Shown here piece by piece: positions 35,868-45,556 of a stretch of 64,000 nt of DNA. Within the stretch, counting starts at the first letter, position 1, and each line of letters opens with the position of its first letter. The notes under the pieces are model-generated. The model worked only from the letters and a program-made list of their open reading frames with translations, made no database searches and was not told where the DNA came from. The DNA lies in the NCBI GenBank assembly GCA_963787005.1, contig CAWBBX010000105.1, positions 46,483 to 110,482 on the forward strand, in the 5' to 3' direction. The DNA is from FEN-1297 sp963787005. Its GTDB lineage: Bacteria > Bacteroidota > Ignavibacteria > Ignavibacteriales > Ignavibacteriaceae. The position numbers were made by a program, and so were the translations under genes.

Positions 35868-36167
35868 TTATCTACTCTGCAATTCTTTCATTCCCTTATC
35901 GACCATTTCCTTGAAGTCCTTAGAGAATTTAAAGGTAGGAACAAAATGTTCAGGCACGAAAACCGCTTCTCCGGTTTTAGGATTCCTAGCCTGGCGTGCA
36001 TTTTTCTTTTTGACCTTATAACTTCCGAAGCCTCTTATCTCAATACCATTACCTTCTTTTAAAGCTTCGATTACAGTCTTGAAAAAACCTTCAATGATAG
36101 CTTCTGTTTCCAACTTTGTTAAACCGGTTCCTGCTGCTACTTTGTCAACTATGTCTGCCTTAGTCAT
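35868..36167 (-). CDS. HU/IHF family DNA-binding protein
   Basis: The 99-residue protein has the full HU fold: the helical N-terminus MTKADIVDKVAAGTGLTK, the core IRGFGSYKVKKKNARQARNPKTG that begins the beta arm, and VPTFKFSKDFKE at the C-terminus. It bends DNA as a dimer in the nucleoid. Whether it is closest to HU or to an IHF subunit cannot be decided by eye; the arm motif ARQARNPKTGE fits either. It leads a short minus-strand unit with the zinc-ribbon/TPR gene. Confidence 0.93.
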   Translation of the reverse strand: MTKADIVDKVAAGTGLTKLETEAIIEGFFKTVIEALKEGNGIEIRGFGSYKVKKKNARQARNPKTGEAVFVPEHFVPTFKFSKDFKEMVDKGMKELQSR

Positions 36168-36445
36168 ATTGATACCCTATACATTTATTATATGATGTTT
36201 TCTAAACCATTATAATTTCAAAATTTAAATTATCAAACAATTGAAATAAAATCAAATTCTGCAAAGTATCAACCCAATATACCCAAATTCCGTGTTGAAA
36301 AGTAAAATATTTCGGATTAGTCTCAGAATGATACTAAATCTCATAAATATCAAAAAATATCTTCATTATCGCTTAAAAACACCTTATTCATGGGTGGTAT
36401 AATAGTTGATATTTCCTCTGTAAATAAATACGGAAAACTAATATT

Positions 36446-36820
36446 ATGGAACTATTGCAAATTATCCTTTTTACGCTTAAACTTTTTGCGGGCGCTTCCA
36501 TTACACTTGTCTGCGTCTCTTACGTTATATTCAAATTTAAAGACCGGAAAAGACCCAAACCTTATATGCAGCAGAATAAATCAAATGCGACAAGTCAAAG
36601 TCTTATCATCGAAAACGACCGGAAAGACATAAAGAACAGATTCAAAGTTCTTAATAACAGAACCCTGGTTCCTGTCGAGATCAGGAGAACTTCAAACAAT
36701 CGTTCGGCTACAGAGTTCCAAGGCGGTTACAACGAACCCATTACAGCCGGAGAAGTAAATATTTATAATTATTATTCCAGAAGCAATGTTGAGCCTATGC
36801 ACAAACTTAAACTTCATTAA
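36446..36820 (+). CDS. Hypothetical single-pass membrane protein
   Basis: I do not recognise this 124-residue protein. One membrane segment lies at about 8-29, followed by a basic stretch (KFKDRKRPKP) and a polar, Asn/Arg-rich tail (about 40-124) with no Cys and no repeat. The tail near residue 98 reads GEVNIYNYYSR. By the positive-inside rule the tail is cytoplasmic. No strong ribosome binding site is seen, and the neighbours on both sides are on the other strand. It may be a real orphan or a chance frame, though the coherent topology favours a gene. Confidence 0.5.
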   Translation: MELLQIILFTLKLFAGASITLVCVSYVIFKFKDRKRPKPYMQQNKSNATSQSLIIENDRKDIKNRFKVLNNRTLVPVEIRRTSNNRSATEFQGGYNEPITAGEVNIYNYYSRSNVEPMHKLKLH

Positions 36821-36868
36821 CTCTGTCTTAATCTAATGAATAATATAGTTTAGAGCTACATTAATTTT

Positions 36869-38959
36869 TTATTTATTTCCTTCCTGCTGAAAGCTTAAGT
36901 TTTCGGCCATTTTTTTCACATCGTAAGGGGCCGGACCTCCTCCCAGATATTTATGAAACCAATCCAGATGCGCATCATAATACAACGGCATAGATTTTAC
37001 GTAATTGGGCCAGTGTCCGTCGTTTTTAAATATTATGAGTCTCGAAGGAATGCCCATTGTCTGCAGCGTTGTAAAGAACTGGATGCTTTGAGTGTACGGT
37101 ACCCTGAAATCCTTCTGCCCCGTTATAACTAATGTCGGCGTTGAAAAATTCTCAGTATAATTTGAAGGAGAAAATTCCTTATAAAGGTCCGAATTCCAAG
37201 GCTGCCCTTTTAAATCCCAATTCGGGAACCACAATTCTTCGGTAGCCCCCCAAAATGATTTAAGATCGTAAAGACCCATCATGGAGGCAATGCACTTGAA
37301 TTTTTTCGTATGCCCTTGCAGCCAGTCCATCATGTATCCGCCGAATGACCAGCCCATTACGCCCATCCGGTCGCTGTCTACGTAAGGAAGTTTTTCCAAT
37401 GCGTCTGTAACTTTCATTACGTCCTGGTAAACCTTTCCGCCATAATCGCCGGAGATCTCCGCAGTGAAGTCCTGCCCGTATCCTGTTGAGCCGTGAGGAT
37501 TTGGATAGGCAACAACATACCCGGCGCCGGGATAGACTTGCCAATCGCCTCTGAACGAATCCATCCATTGACCTTGCGGCCCGCCGTGAACATTTAATAC
37601 CAGAGGATATTTTTTGTTGGGATTAAAGTTATGAGGCTTAACGATGAACACCTCTATCTTTTTGTTGTCAGAACCGGTAACCCACATTTTTTCGACCGGT
37701 CTTACGTCAACATCTTCAAGAAGCTTTTTATTGAAGTTGGTCAGTTGTATGAAAAGTCTTGTCGCCGTATCGATTCTGTACAGCTCAAAAGGCTTGGCAA
37801 CGGAGCTAGCTCTGAAGTATACAAATTTAGAGTCCGGCGAAACATCAAAGCCGAACACCGACTGCTGTCCGGTAAGCGGAGTTATTTTATCCGACTCTAT
37901 ATCGACATTATAAATAGGTGAGTATCCTTCGACTTCGCCGATAAAATAAATCGATTTACTGTCTGGGCTCCAGGCAAAATCATCGACCCAGTTATCGAAA
38001 CTTTCGGTAATAATCTTCGATTTTTTAGTAACTCTATCATAAAGTGCCAGGCGAAACCGGTCCGATTCATACTTCGGAATTTTCTGTGTTCTGTAAGCAA
38101 TATACCTGCCGTCAGGCGAATAGATCGGCCATCCGTCCCATGCCTTGTTTTCCTCGGTTATATTAACGGCCTTGCCTCCCGTTACAGGTACTATCCAGAG
38201 ATCGGCGTTTGTCGAAGCTTCGGGATGAGGATCGTGGTTGGAAACGTAGCAGAGTTCTTTGCTGTCGGGTGAGAAATTATATCCGACTCCCCCGCCGAGC
38301 ATAAATGTCGGAGAGACGAAATTGCCGGGAGTTACGTCGGTATATGATTTAGTTTTTAAATTATAAATAAGTACATGCGAATATTTTCCGGCCGAGTAAG
38401 AAGTCCAATGCCTGAATAAAAGATGATCGGTCACATACGCCTGAATCGGACCCTTGGCAGCAGCCGTATCTATTTCTTTGTTGCACGAGTCATTCGCCCC
38501 GCACTGGGGATATACATCGGAAGCAAATGCTACCAGTTCACCGTTTGGCGAAAGTACAGGCGCGCCTATACCGGTAGAGAGATCGGTTAACTGATTAGTT
38601 TCTCCGTCATTAAATGAATAGGAGAAAAGTTCCGGTGTGCCGGTTTTGGTTGATACAAAATAAATCTCGCTGCCGTCGCTCGTCCATATAGGATTATAAT
38701 CCGATTTTTCGTCATTCGTGATATTCTTTAGTCCTGTGCCGTCTGAATTCATCACGTAAATATCGGTATTCGACTTTCCCTTAGGCATGTCGTAATCTGT
38801 TAATGTAAATGCAAGCATTTTGCCGTCAGGCGAAACAACCGGAGAACCTACGTTCTTAACCTTGTAGAGATCCGCTATCGTAAATGGCTTTTTCTGAGCG
38901 AATGCCGCGGGTAAAATGAGAAAAAATGAAAGCAATAGAGCCGGTATAATCTTTTTCAT
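36869..38959 (-). CDS. S9 family prolyl-oligopeptidase-type peptidase, secreted
   Basis: The 696-residue protein has a signal peptide (to about 21, FAQ-KK). An N-terminal propeller with PD40/WD40-like repeats (about 35-420; SPDGKMLAFT, SPDSKELCYVS, SPDGRYIAYR) precedes an alpha/beta-hydrolase domain (about 440-690). The catalytic Ser538 is in GWSFGGYM, with Asp in TGQKDFRVPY and His in KNDGHW. Such enzymes (acylaminoacyl peptidase/DPP type) release short peptides from N-termini and are usually periplasmic here. The gene stands alone. Confidence 0.92.
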   Translation of the reverse strand: MKKIIPALLLSFFLILPAAFAQKKPFTIADLYKVKNVGSPVVSPDGKMLAFTLTDYDMPKGKSNTDIYVMNSDGTGLKNITNDEKSDYNPIWTSDGSEIYFVSTKTGTPELFSYSFNDGETNQLTDLSTGIGAPVLSPNGELVAFASDVYPQCGANDSCNKEIDTAAAKGPIQAYVTDHLLFRHWTSYSAGKYSHVLIYNLKTKSYTDVTPGNFVSPTFMLGGGVGYNFSPDSKELCYVSNHDPHPEASTNADLWIVPVTGGKAVNITEENKAWDGWPIYSPDGRYIAYRTQKIPKYESDRFRLALYDRVTKKSKIITESFDNWVDDFAWSPDSKSIYFIGEVEGYSPIYNVDIESDKITPLTGQQSVFGFDVSPDSKFVYFRASSVAKPFELYRIDTATRLFIQLTNFNKKLLEDVDVRPVEKMWVTGSDNKKIEVFIVKPHNFNPNKKYPLVLNVHGGPQGQWMDSFRGDWQVYPGAGYVVAYPNPHGSTGYGQDFTAEISGDYGGKVYQDVMKVTDALEKLPYVDSDRMGVMGWSFGGYMMDWLQGHTKKFKCIASMMGLYDLKSFWGATEELWFPNWDLKGQPWNSDLYKEFSPSNYTENFSTPTLVITGQKDFRVPYTQSIQFFTTLQTMGIPSRLIIFKNDGHWPNYVKSMPLYYDAHLDWFHKYLGGGPAPYDVKKMAENLSFQQEGNK

Positions 38960-39117
38960 AATTCTTCAAATAATTTTATTGATAATAATTAGTACATCGA
39001 AAATAAATAAATATACGTGCAGAATAAAGAAATTAAATCACAGGAAACTGATTTCACCGGGATCAGAAAAATTACGTTTGGGGATGAAATTTCGATTATA
39101 TGGGACACTAAAAGATG

Positions 39118-39170
39118 AGGTACTTCATAAATGAAGTACCTACAATGAAGTACCTACAATGAAGTACCTA
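39118..39170. repeat. Palindrome followed by three 14-base tandem repeats
   Basis: A perfect 10-base inverted repeat (39119-39128 and 39131-39140, GGTACTTCAT / ATGAAGTACC, loop AA) is followed by AATGAAGTACCTAC repeated three times (39130-39143, 39144-39157, 39158-39170, the last slightly short). It lies 21 bases past the stop codon of the GMP reductase-like gene and about 160 bases upstream of the S9 peptidase start. There is no T-run, so it is not an ordinary terminator. Confidence 0.8.
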
Positions 39171-39190
39171 TACAATTGTTATTCGGTTTG

Positions 39191-40207
39191 CTAGATCTTT
39201 GGAAGCCTTTCAAGGTAGGCACTATTGCTCAATATCGCGAATGCTTCAGTCTTACGCAGCTCTTCAAGGTTGAAACAGTTCATGTAGCTCATCGAACTTC
39301 TAAGCCCGTCCGATATACTGTCTATAACATTTTTAACCGCGCCATTATAGGCCACCATTGTCTCTTCCCCTTCTATAAACTCATTTCTCATCTTAACACC
39401 GAATGATGCAGATCCGCGGTATTTTTTCCAAAGCTGGCTGTTATATTTGATAACCTCTCCGGGGGTTTCTCTTGTACCGGATAGCATTCTCCCGAGCATT
39501 ACCGCGTCGGCTCCCAGGGCGATCGCTTTTGCTACATCGCCCGAACTTTTTATCCCGCCGTCGGCTACTATTTTTATCTTTAAATTTTGTTCTTCTCTAG
39601 AGAAGTAGACATTGAGGAGCGAGGAAACCTGCCCGATCCCTATACCCGTCTGAATGGATGTGGTACAAACACTGCCGCTGCCTATACCGACTCTCACTGC
39701 GTCGGCTCCGGCATCTTCAAGCTGTTTCAAAGTTCCTCCGTGAGCAATATTTCCGACAAGAACTTTTACGTTGAATTTCTTCTTTACCTCTTCGGTCTTC
39801 TTTAGAACTTCGTTGTTGTTGGCATTCGCGGTATCTATACAGATTATATTTTGATGTTCCGCTATCTGCTCTATTACCTCCTGCGGCGTGTTTAAAGCGA
39901 CCGACACGGCTCTTACCTGTTTGCCGTTGTTTTTATCGTGGAGTATGTGCTCGAGTGATGAATCGAAACGGTTTAGTATGCCCAAACAGCCGAGAGAAGT
40001 TAATGCTTTGGCCATTTCCAGTCCCGTAACGGTATCCATTGGACTAGAAATAACCGGCAGGGCAAGCTGGAGTCCGAGGAATTCACACGAAGTATTCGCC
40101 TCCGCTCTGCTTTTGATCCTTGACACTTCGGTAGGAATTAAACTGATATCATCATATGTGAGAGATTGATGAAACTCGTTGAGAGTTTTCTTAGAATAAA
40201 TTTTCAT
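39191..40207 (-). CDS. IMP dehydrogenase / GMP reductase family enzyme, probably GMP reductase
   Basis: The 338-residue TIM-barrel enzyme has the N-terminal LTYDDISLIP block, a substrate loop GSGSVCTTSIQTGIG with the catalytic Cys181, VADGGIKSSGDVAKAIALGA and MLGRMLSGTRETPGE. IMP dehydrogenases are usually about 490 residues with an inserted CBS pair; none is present here. The short flap (KYRGSASFGVKM) and total length fit GMP reductase, which turns GMP into IMP with NADPH. A CBS-less IMP dehydrogenase is the alternative. It lies 59 bases after the oligoendopeptidase gene. Confidence 0.75.
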   Translation of the reverse strand: MKIYSKKTLNEFHQSLTYDDISLIPTEVSRIKSRAEANTSCEFLGLQLALPVISSPMDTVTGLEMAKALTSLGCLGILNRFDSSLEHILHDKNNGKQVRAVSVALNTPQEVIEQIAEHQNIICIDTANANNNEVLKKTEEVKKKFNVKVLVGNIAHGGTLKQLEDAGADAVRVGIGSGSVCTTSIQTGIGIGQVSSLLNVYFSREEQNLKIKIVADGGIKSSGDVAKAIALGADAVMLGRMLSGTRETPGEVIKYNSQLWKKYRGSASFGVKMRNEFIEGEETMVAYNGAVKNVIDSISDGLRSSMSYMNCFNLEELRKTEAFAILSNSAYLERLPKI

Positions 40208-40266
40208 TTTTGTTTCCCCTTCGGTAAAATTTCAGCGGAACATAAAAGCTTCACAAGTATAAAGGC

Positions 40267-42117
40267 TTATACTATCAAAGATTCTATCTTATCGAGAAGC
40301 TCGTTCATTTTCCGCGTTGTGGCCGCAACCGGATCTGGCGAATTCATATCGACCCCTGCCTTCTTGAGGATATTTATTGAATATTCAGAGCTGCCTGATT
40401 TCAGAAAGCTAAGATATTTTTCGACGGCCGGTTTCCCTTCCTCACGCACTCTCTGCGAAAGGACTTCGGAGGCGGCGAAACCTGTGGAATACTGATAGAC
40501 GTAAAAGTTATAATAAAAATGAGGTATCCTGGCCCAGGTGTAACGCTCCTCTTCGTCTATTACCATATCCGGTCCCCAGTAGTGCTGGAAAAGCTCTTCG
40601 TAAATATCGCTAAGCAGATCGGGAGTAAGAGCGACGCCGCTTTCAGCTTTCTCGTATACATCTCTTTCGAATTCGGCGAACATTGTCTGCCTGTAAAAAG
40701 TTGATGTTATGTTGTTCAGATACTTTTCCAGCAGATAAAGTTTTTCAACTTTAGACTCCGCTTTGCGGATAAGATAATCAAGAAGCATAGCCTCGTTAAA
40801 CGTAGAGGCGACCTCAGCCAGAAAAATGGTATAATTTGCATACGGATACGGCTGGTTTAATCCAGTATAATAAGAATGCATATTATGGCCCATTTCATGC
40901 GCCAGCGTAAAAACATCGTTAAGGTAACCCGACCAATTCAGAAGCACGTAAGGATGAACTCCGTAAGTTGTGCCGGAAGAATACGCGCCGCTTCTCTTGG
41001 CCTGCGTTTCGAAAACATCGATCCACCTGTTAGTAAAGGCTGTGTTAAGTGAAGATAAATACTCATCCCCCATCGGCCGTAAAGATTCGAGCACGGTACT
41101 TATCCCCTCTTCGTATGAATATTTCTTTTCGTTCATCTCCGGAAATACGGTAACATAAACGTCATACGGATGAAACTCGTCAAGCCCAAGAAGTTTTTTC
41201 TTAAGCGAAGCCCATCTGTGAAGTGGCGCCAGATTTTTATTTGTTGATTCCACAAGATTATCATAAACAGATACCGGGATATTATTGTTATCCAATGCGG
41301 CTTCCCTGGCAGAGCTGTACTTCCGGCATTCGGCGACAAACGTGTTTGCTTTTATACTGCCGTTGAACAGCGCGGAGAAAGTATTTATGTAATCCTTGTA
41401 AGGCTTAAAATATCCTTTAAAAACACGCTGTCTATAGCTTCTGTCGTGCGAGAACATTGCGGCATAATATCTGGCGTGAGAAATTTCTATCTTATTCCCG
41501 TTATCATCTTTAACCACCGGAAATATAATATCGGCGTTAGTAAACATCGAGTATGTATTATACGGAGTCATGGTTACTTCAGCGGCAAGTGCAAGAATTT
41601 CCTCCTGCTCTTTTGAGAGCGTATGGACTTTTGTTCTGAGAAGCTCATCTATATAATGACGGTATACACGTAGCTCTTCATTTTGGTCTATCATTTGGAG
41701 CAGTTTTTCATCGGAAATGGAAAGCAGTTCGGGCCGGATGAAGGCATTCGCAGCCATTACCTTCGAGTAAAGACTTTTGATACGCCCGTCCATACCTTGA
41801 TATTTAGTTACCCTCATGTCGCTGTCTTTATACAGCGATGCGTATAGATGAAGCCGGTCGATCTTCATTCCAACCTGATCGTCGAACTTCAGGCATTCCA
41901 AAAGCCTCTCAGCACCTTCGCACAATTTGCCCACAAAATAACCGTACTTAGAGAGATTTTCTTCCACCCATTTAAAATCAGATTCCCACTCATCTTCGCT
42001 CTGATAAATATCCCGCAGGTCCCATTTATATTTGTCTTCTATTTCCGACCTGGAAGGCAGTGAACCGGTCTCGGAAGGACTGAAATATTTAGATCCAAAA
42101 GAATTAAAAAAACGCAT
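40267..42117 (-). CDS. pepF: Oligoendopeptidase F (M3 family)
   Basis: The 616-residue metallopeptidase has the M3 zinc motif HEMGH at 407-411, with the third ligand Glu in the later AEVASTFNEAM block, and the N-terminal helical domain of PepF (LEESEIEDKYKWDL-like opening; here RSEIEDKYKWDLRDIYQSE). It cleaves short cytoplasmic peptides. No signal peptide is seen. Length is normal for the family (about 600). Confidence 0.95.
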   Translation of the reverse strand: MRFFNSFGSKYFSPSETGSLPSRSEIEDKYKWDLRDIYQSEDEWESDFKWVEENLSKYGYFVGKLCEGAERLLECLKFDDQVGMKIDRLHLYASLYKDSDMRVTKYQGMDGRIKSLYSKVMAANAFIRPELLSISDEKLLQMIDQNEELRVYRHYIDELLRTKVHTLSKEQEEILALAAEVTMTPYNTYSMFTNADIIFPVVKDDNGNKIEISHARYYAAMFSHDRSYRQRVFKGYFKPYKDYINTFSALFNGSIKANTFVAECRKYSSAREAALDNNNIPVSVYDNLVESTNKNLAPLHRWASLKKKLLGLDEFHPYDVYVTVFPEMNEKKYSYEEGISTVLESLRPMGDEYLSSLNTAFTNRWIDVFETQAKRSGAYSSGTTYGVHPYVLLNWSGYLNDVFTLAHEMGHNMHSYYTGLNQPYPYANYTIFLAEVASTFNEAMLLDYLIRKAESKVEKLYLLEKYLNNITSTFYRQTMFAEFERDVYEKAESGVALTPDLLSDIYEELFQHYWGPDMVIDEEERYTWARIPHFYYNFYVYQYSTGFAASEVLSQRVREEGKPAVEKYLSFLKSGSSEYSINILKKAGVDMNSPDPVAATTRKMNELLDKIESLIV

Positions 42118-42317
42118 ATAGCCAAATTGTCCCGAGGTTAATTTCTGAAAAAAGTTTAAAGCTTATTACAATTTAAAAAATATCTATTAAAAGTAGAATA
42201 ATTATCGAAATTGAACAGGTTCTGCGGTTTGCTGCAAAGTTTAATTGAAAATTCCGCAGCCGAATATCGTCTAATTGAGCGGAAAATTCAAGCAGCGGTG
42301 AATAATTCACGCGGATT

Positions 42318-42752
42318 TCAGTAAGGACTGATAAGTTCCACTTTAAGCTGTCCGGAGAAATTATAAAAGTTGATTGCTACTTTGTACGGCACATAACCGA
42401 CCAGCTCGTTCATCAAATTCGATTGGTTAGTATTAAACCTTTTAGCGTAAAGCGAGATTCCCCTATTATTGGATACAAAAATCTCAACGTAGCCGGCCTT
42501 GTAATTAGATAGGGTTACAAAAAGATTAGTCTTCGAATCCTGAAACGACGCCGTATCAACAACGTACCTGGTTACATCGTTTGCGTTTATTATAAAAGTA
42601 TATGAATTCGGAACATTAAACGAGACCGGCTCGTTAACGTTGCCCCCTTTATTATTAGGGTCTACTATATCTTCCCGGCAGGAGTTTAACAAAGGGAGGT
42701 TGAGCAAAAAGAAGATATAGACAAAGGCCGATATTCTTTTTGAACTTATCAT
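42318..42752 (-). CDS. Small lipoprotein of unknown function
   Basis: The 144-residue protein has a signal sequence ending in the lipobox LLNS-Cys25. The mature part has a beta-rich pattern (FNVPNSYTFIINAND, GYVEIFVSNNRGIS, PYKVAINFYNFSG) with no motif I know. It should be acylated and sit on the inner or outer membrane. It lies 12 bases downstream of the thioredoxin-fold lipoprotein and is probably co-transcribed. Confidence 0.7.
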   Translation of the reverse strand: MISSKRISAFVYIFFLLNLPLLNSCREDIVDPNNKGGNVNEPVSFNVPNSYTFIINANDVTRYVVDTASFQDSKTNLFVTLSNYKAGYVEIFVSNNRGISLYAKRFNTNQSNLMNELVGYVPYKVAINFYNFSGQLKVELISPY

Positions 42753-42764
42753 TGCTATAAGTGT

Positions 42765-43343
42765 TTATAAGGTACTGACGCTGTCAATTCCTTTGCTGAG
42801 GTTTTCAAATGTTTCTGTCCCGAGAATAAAGATCATTCTCTTACCGTTTTTATTAAAAATAAACGACGCGGGAATTCCCCCGCTCCAGCGCGGGTCGAGG
42901 AGCTTCAATATCTCGGCTCCGCTTTTTTCCTCAATAACGTTTACCGGAAAATCTATATCGTGTTTTTTAATAAACGGAAGAACATCCGAATCTATCTTGG
43001 ATGTAAGATCAACGCTTAAGCTCAAAAAATCAATGCCTTTTTTACTGTATTCCTTATAAAGCCGTTTTAAGTCAGGTATTTCCTTTACGCAGGGCCTCGA
43101 CCAAGTAGCCCAGACATTAATAAACAAAGGTTTACTCTGCCTGTCGGAAATAATATTTCTAAGTTTTTCGGTATTGATAATTTCGGGTTTTATTCCCGTT
43201 CTTACGTCAGCCCTAACGGTATCCGTTCCCGGGTTAGTTTCATTTTTATTTTGCTTATTGTTTGAACAGCCAAGAAGAAGGAGCACTAACGAAGCATAGA
43301 TCGAGGCAACTATTAATTTAGAGACGATCTTCATTTTGAACAA
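42765..43343 (-). CDS. Thioredoxin-fold (TlpA/redoxin-like) lipoprotein with a single active-site Cys
   Basis: The 192-residue protein has a lipobox LLLG-Cys26 and then a thioredoxin-like domain (about 60-185) with the strand FINVWATW, the cis-Pro region GGIPASFIF and KNGKRM. Normally the active site reads WCxxC; here it is Trp81-Ser82-Arg-Pro-Cys85, so the nucleophilic Cys is replaced by Ser and only the second Cys is left. It cannot act as an ordinary disulfide reductase. It may bind rather than reduce partners, or use a monothiol reaction. It is paired with the small lipoprotein gene downstream. Confidence 0.85.
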   Translation of the reverse strand: MFKMKIVSKLIVASIYASLVLLLLGCSNNKQNKNETNPGTDTVRADVRTGIKPEIINTEKLRNIISDRQSKPLFINVWATWSRPCVKEIPDLKRLYKEYSKKGIDFLSLSVDLTSKIDSDVLPFIKKHDIDFPVNVIEEKSGAEILKLLDPRWSGGIPASFIFNKNGKRMIFILGTETFENLSKGIDSVSTL

Positions 43344-43488
43344 TTCTTAGTAATAGAAATAAATGATTTTTAAATTTATGCGTCCCAAGCAAACATTAGC
43401 ATCACCGACAACCTTAACTGCAACAGAACTTCACTGCCGCACATCGCGGGAAAATTACCGGTGATTGAAAAAGCCCTTCGTAGAACGC

Positions 43489-43794
43489 TCAGATCAATTC
43501 CATCACAGTACGGGCTGTTTTTGCAATTCCCGAAAATTTGGCTGCATAATTTGCTCTAAGTCTCGCCGCTTCGGTGTCGGCATACTCCCTATATTTATCT
43601 AAAGATTCACATTCGTAGTTTATAATATAGGTAGTTTCTTCACTGTTGGTGGTAGGCACCCTAACTTTATAGATCTTGAATCTATCAAAGTAACCTGTCT
43701 TCATTATATTCGGAATGTGCTCACCATTCATCCATTCGAGCCATTCATCCAAATGTTCGTTTTTAACACTAGTGGTAATACTGTAAATGATCAT
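43489..43794 (-). CDS. DUF4286 family protein
   Basis: The 101-residue protein matches DUF4286 in length and pattern: IIYSITTSVKNEHLDEWLEWM, EHIPNIMKTGYF, and a C-terminal helical part with YADTEAARLRANYAAKF. It resembles the ferredoxin-like dimeric (EthD/antibiotic-monooxygenase) folds. The function is unknown. It is cytoplasmic and stands alone. Confidence 0.85.
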   Translation of the reverse strand: MIIYSITTSVKNEHLDEWLEWMNGEHIPNIMKTGYFDRFKIYKVRVPTTNSEETTYIINYECESLDKYREYADTEAARLRANYAAKFSGIAKTARTVMELI

Positions 43795-43980
43795 CTATTC
43801 ACTTTTAATATTAAATGTTTATCAGTAATTCCCTGACCGGAAAGCCGATACGAAATATTTTGAATTAACTTCCGTTCAAATTTAATTATAAAACCATTAA
43901 CCGGTCAAGCTAAGTCTCTCGATTAACTTGTAATTCAAATAAAATGACTTATGCGACGCGCCGAGGTGATTTAAGGCAAT

Positions 43981-45489
43981 CTATTGAGCCAGCGCCCATG
44001 AAGGGAAAATATCCAGACCGAATATCACCGAGCCCAAAAGATAAACAAGTAGACTTACTAGCAATATACTGGAAATATTGAACAAAAATCCGGCCTTTAC
44101 CATATCAATAATTCTAAGCTTGTTGGACGCTAGGATTATAGTATTGGGAGGCGTCGCTACCGGCAGCATAAATGCCATGGACGACGAAAGCGTTGCGGTA
44201 ATCATCAGTAATAGCGGATTCAAACCTATGGCTACCGATACAGAGGCCATAATAGGCAAAATCATCTGAGAAGTAGCAGTATTGGATGTCAGCTCCGTTA
44301 GAAAATTAATAACGGTTGCGACCATAAGCACGATAAATATGGGCGATAGTGCCCTCATGCCGTGAAATTGATTACCTATAAGATCGGATAGACCCGATGA
44401 GGTAAACCCCTTTGCCAGAGCGAAACCTCCGCCGAAAAGAAGTATGATGCCCCACGGAACTTTATTAAATGCATGTGCACCGAGTATTCGTCTTCCGGAA
44501 AACCCGCCTTCTTTTGAGGGTAATAGAAAAAGCAGAAGTGCCATCGAAATTGCAACAGTACCGTCATTTATGTATCCAGGCACGGAAAGCAAGTTAGACC
44601 ATCCGTAGATCTTCACAATTCCGAAATTCAAATCGCCTCTGAATATCCACAACAAGGCTGTTACGACAAAAATGATCCCGACGGATTTTTCTTCGAAAGT
44701 TACGGCACCCAGCTTTTTATACTCATTATAAATAAAGTCTTTTTCTATAACGAGATCGTCACCTAATTTGAAATAAACTTTTATCAACACGAAAGCCACT
44801 ATAGCCAGCATAATAAACGCGATTGGTAAACCCAGCAGCATCCATGAGCCGAAGGAGATTTCGGGAGCTTTCGGAAAAATTATATGAAGTATCCTCGCAA
44901 ATGCAAGATTGGGCGGGGTACCAATTAAAGTGCCTATACCGCCGATAGTGCAAGCGTAAGCAATGCCCAACATTAATGCTTTGGAAAAATTTTGAGTTTT
45001 CTGCTCTCCAAATTCGCTTTCCATTTTTCCAATTATTGCAAGACCGATCGGCAGCATCATAACCGCAGTAGCGGTATTGGAAATCCACATTGATAAGAAA
45101 GCTCCCGCAGCCATAAAGCCGATTACAATTGAGGCAGGGCTCCCGCCGAATAAGGTGATAATTTTCAACGCGATCCGTTTATGGAGTCCCCAGTTCTCCA
45201 TTGCAATCGCAAGGAGAAATCCGCCGAGGAAAAGAAATATAACAGAATTAATATAAGAGGAGGCAATCTCCTCCCCTTTCAAAATTCCCATAAACGGAAA
45301 AAGGACAAGCGGTATTAGAGATGTAGCGGCGAGCGGAATAGCTTCAGTGACCCACCAAACAGCCATCAGCGCGGCAACTGCCGCCATCCTGGTAACAGCA
45401 GGGTTTGAAGGATCTAAGTTTCCGAAAATTAATATACCTGCAAATAGAACCAGCCCGGCGTATAAGCCTATTTTCTGGTATTTGGCCAT
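43981..45489 (-). CDS. DASS (SLC13) family sodium-coupled anion symporter
   Basis: The 502-residue protein has about 11-12 membrane segments and the two signature hairpins of divalent anion:Na+ symporters: WISNTATAVMMLPIGLA (about 135) and LTELTSNTATSQMILP (about 395), each with the SNT motif that binds sodium and carboxylate. Family members import dicarboxylates (succinate, malate, fumarate), citrate or sulfate. The substrate here cannot be told; the SNT motifs favour carboxylates. The gene stands alone. Confidence 0.9.
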   Translation of the reverse strand: MAKYQKIGLYAGLVLFAGILIFGNLDPSNPAVTRMAAVAALMAVWWVTEAIPLAATSLIPLVLFPFMGILKGEEIASSYINSVIFLFLGGFLLAIAMENWGLHKRIALKIITLFGGSPASIVIGFMAAGAFLSMWISNTATAVMMLPIGLAIIGKMESEFGEQKTQNFSKALMLGIAYACTIGGIGTLIGTPPNLAFARILHIIFPKAPEISFGSWMLLGLPIAFIMLAIVAFVLIKVYFKLGDDLVIEKDFIYNEYKKLGAVTFEEKSVGIIFVVTALLWIFRGDLNFGIVKIYGWSNLLSVPGYINDGTVAISMALLLFLLPSKEGGFSGRRILGAHAFNKVPWGIILLFGGGFALAKGFTSSGLSDLIGNQFHGMRALSPIFIVLMVATVINFLTELTSNTATSQMILPIMASVSVAIGLNPLLLMITATLSSSMAFMLPVATPPNTIILASNKLRIIDMVKAGFLFNISSILLVSLLVYLLGSVIFGLDIFPSWALAQ

Positions 45490-45556
45490 TACACCTTCTT
45501 TATTTTAGTATAAGGATACTTAAAAATCTTAAGAACATCTGAAAATTTTTTTAATT

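Noticed and set aside
39191..40207. Calling this gene guaB (IMP dehydrogenase)
   Set aside because: There is no CBS insertion and the length and short flap fit GMP reductase better; the reverse assignment remains possible and is stated in the entry.
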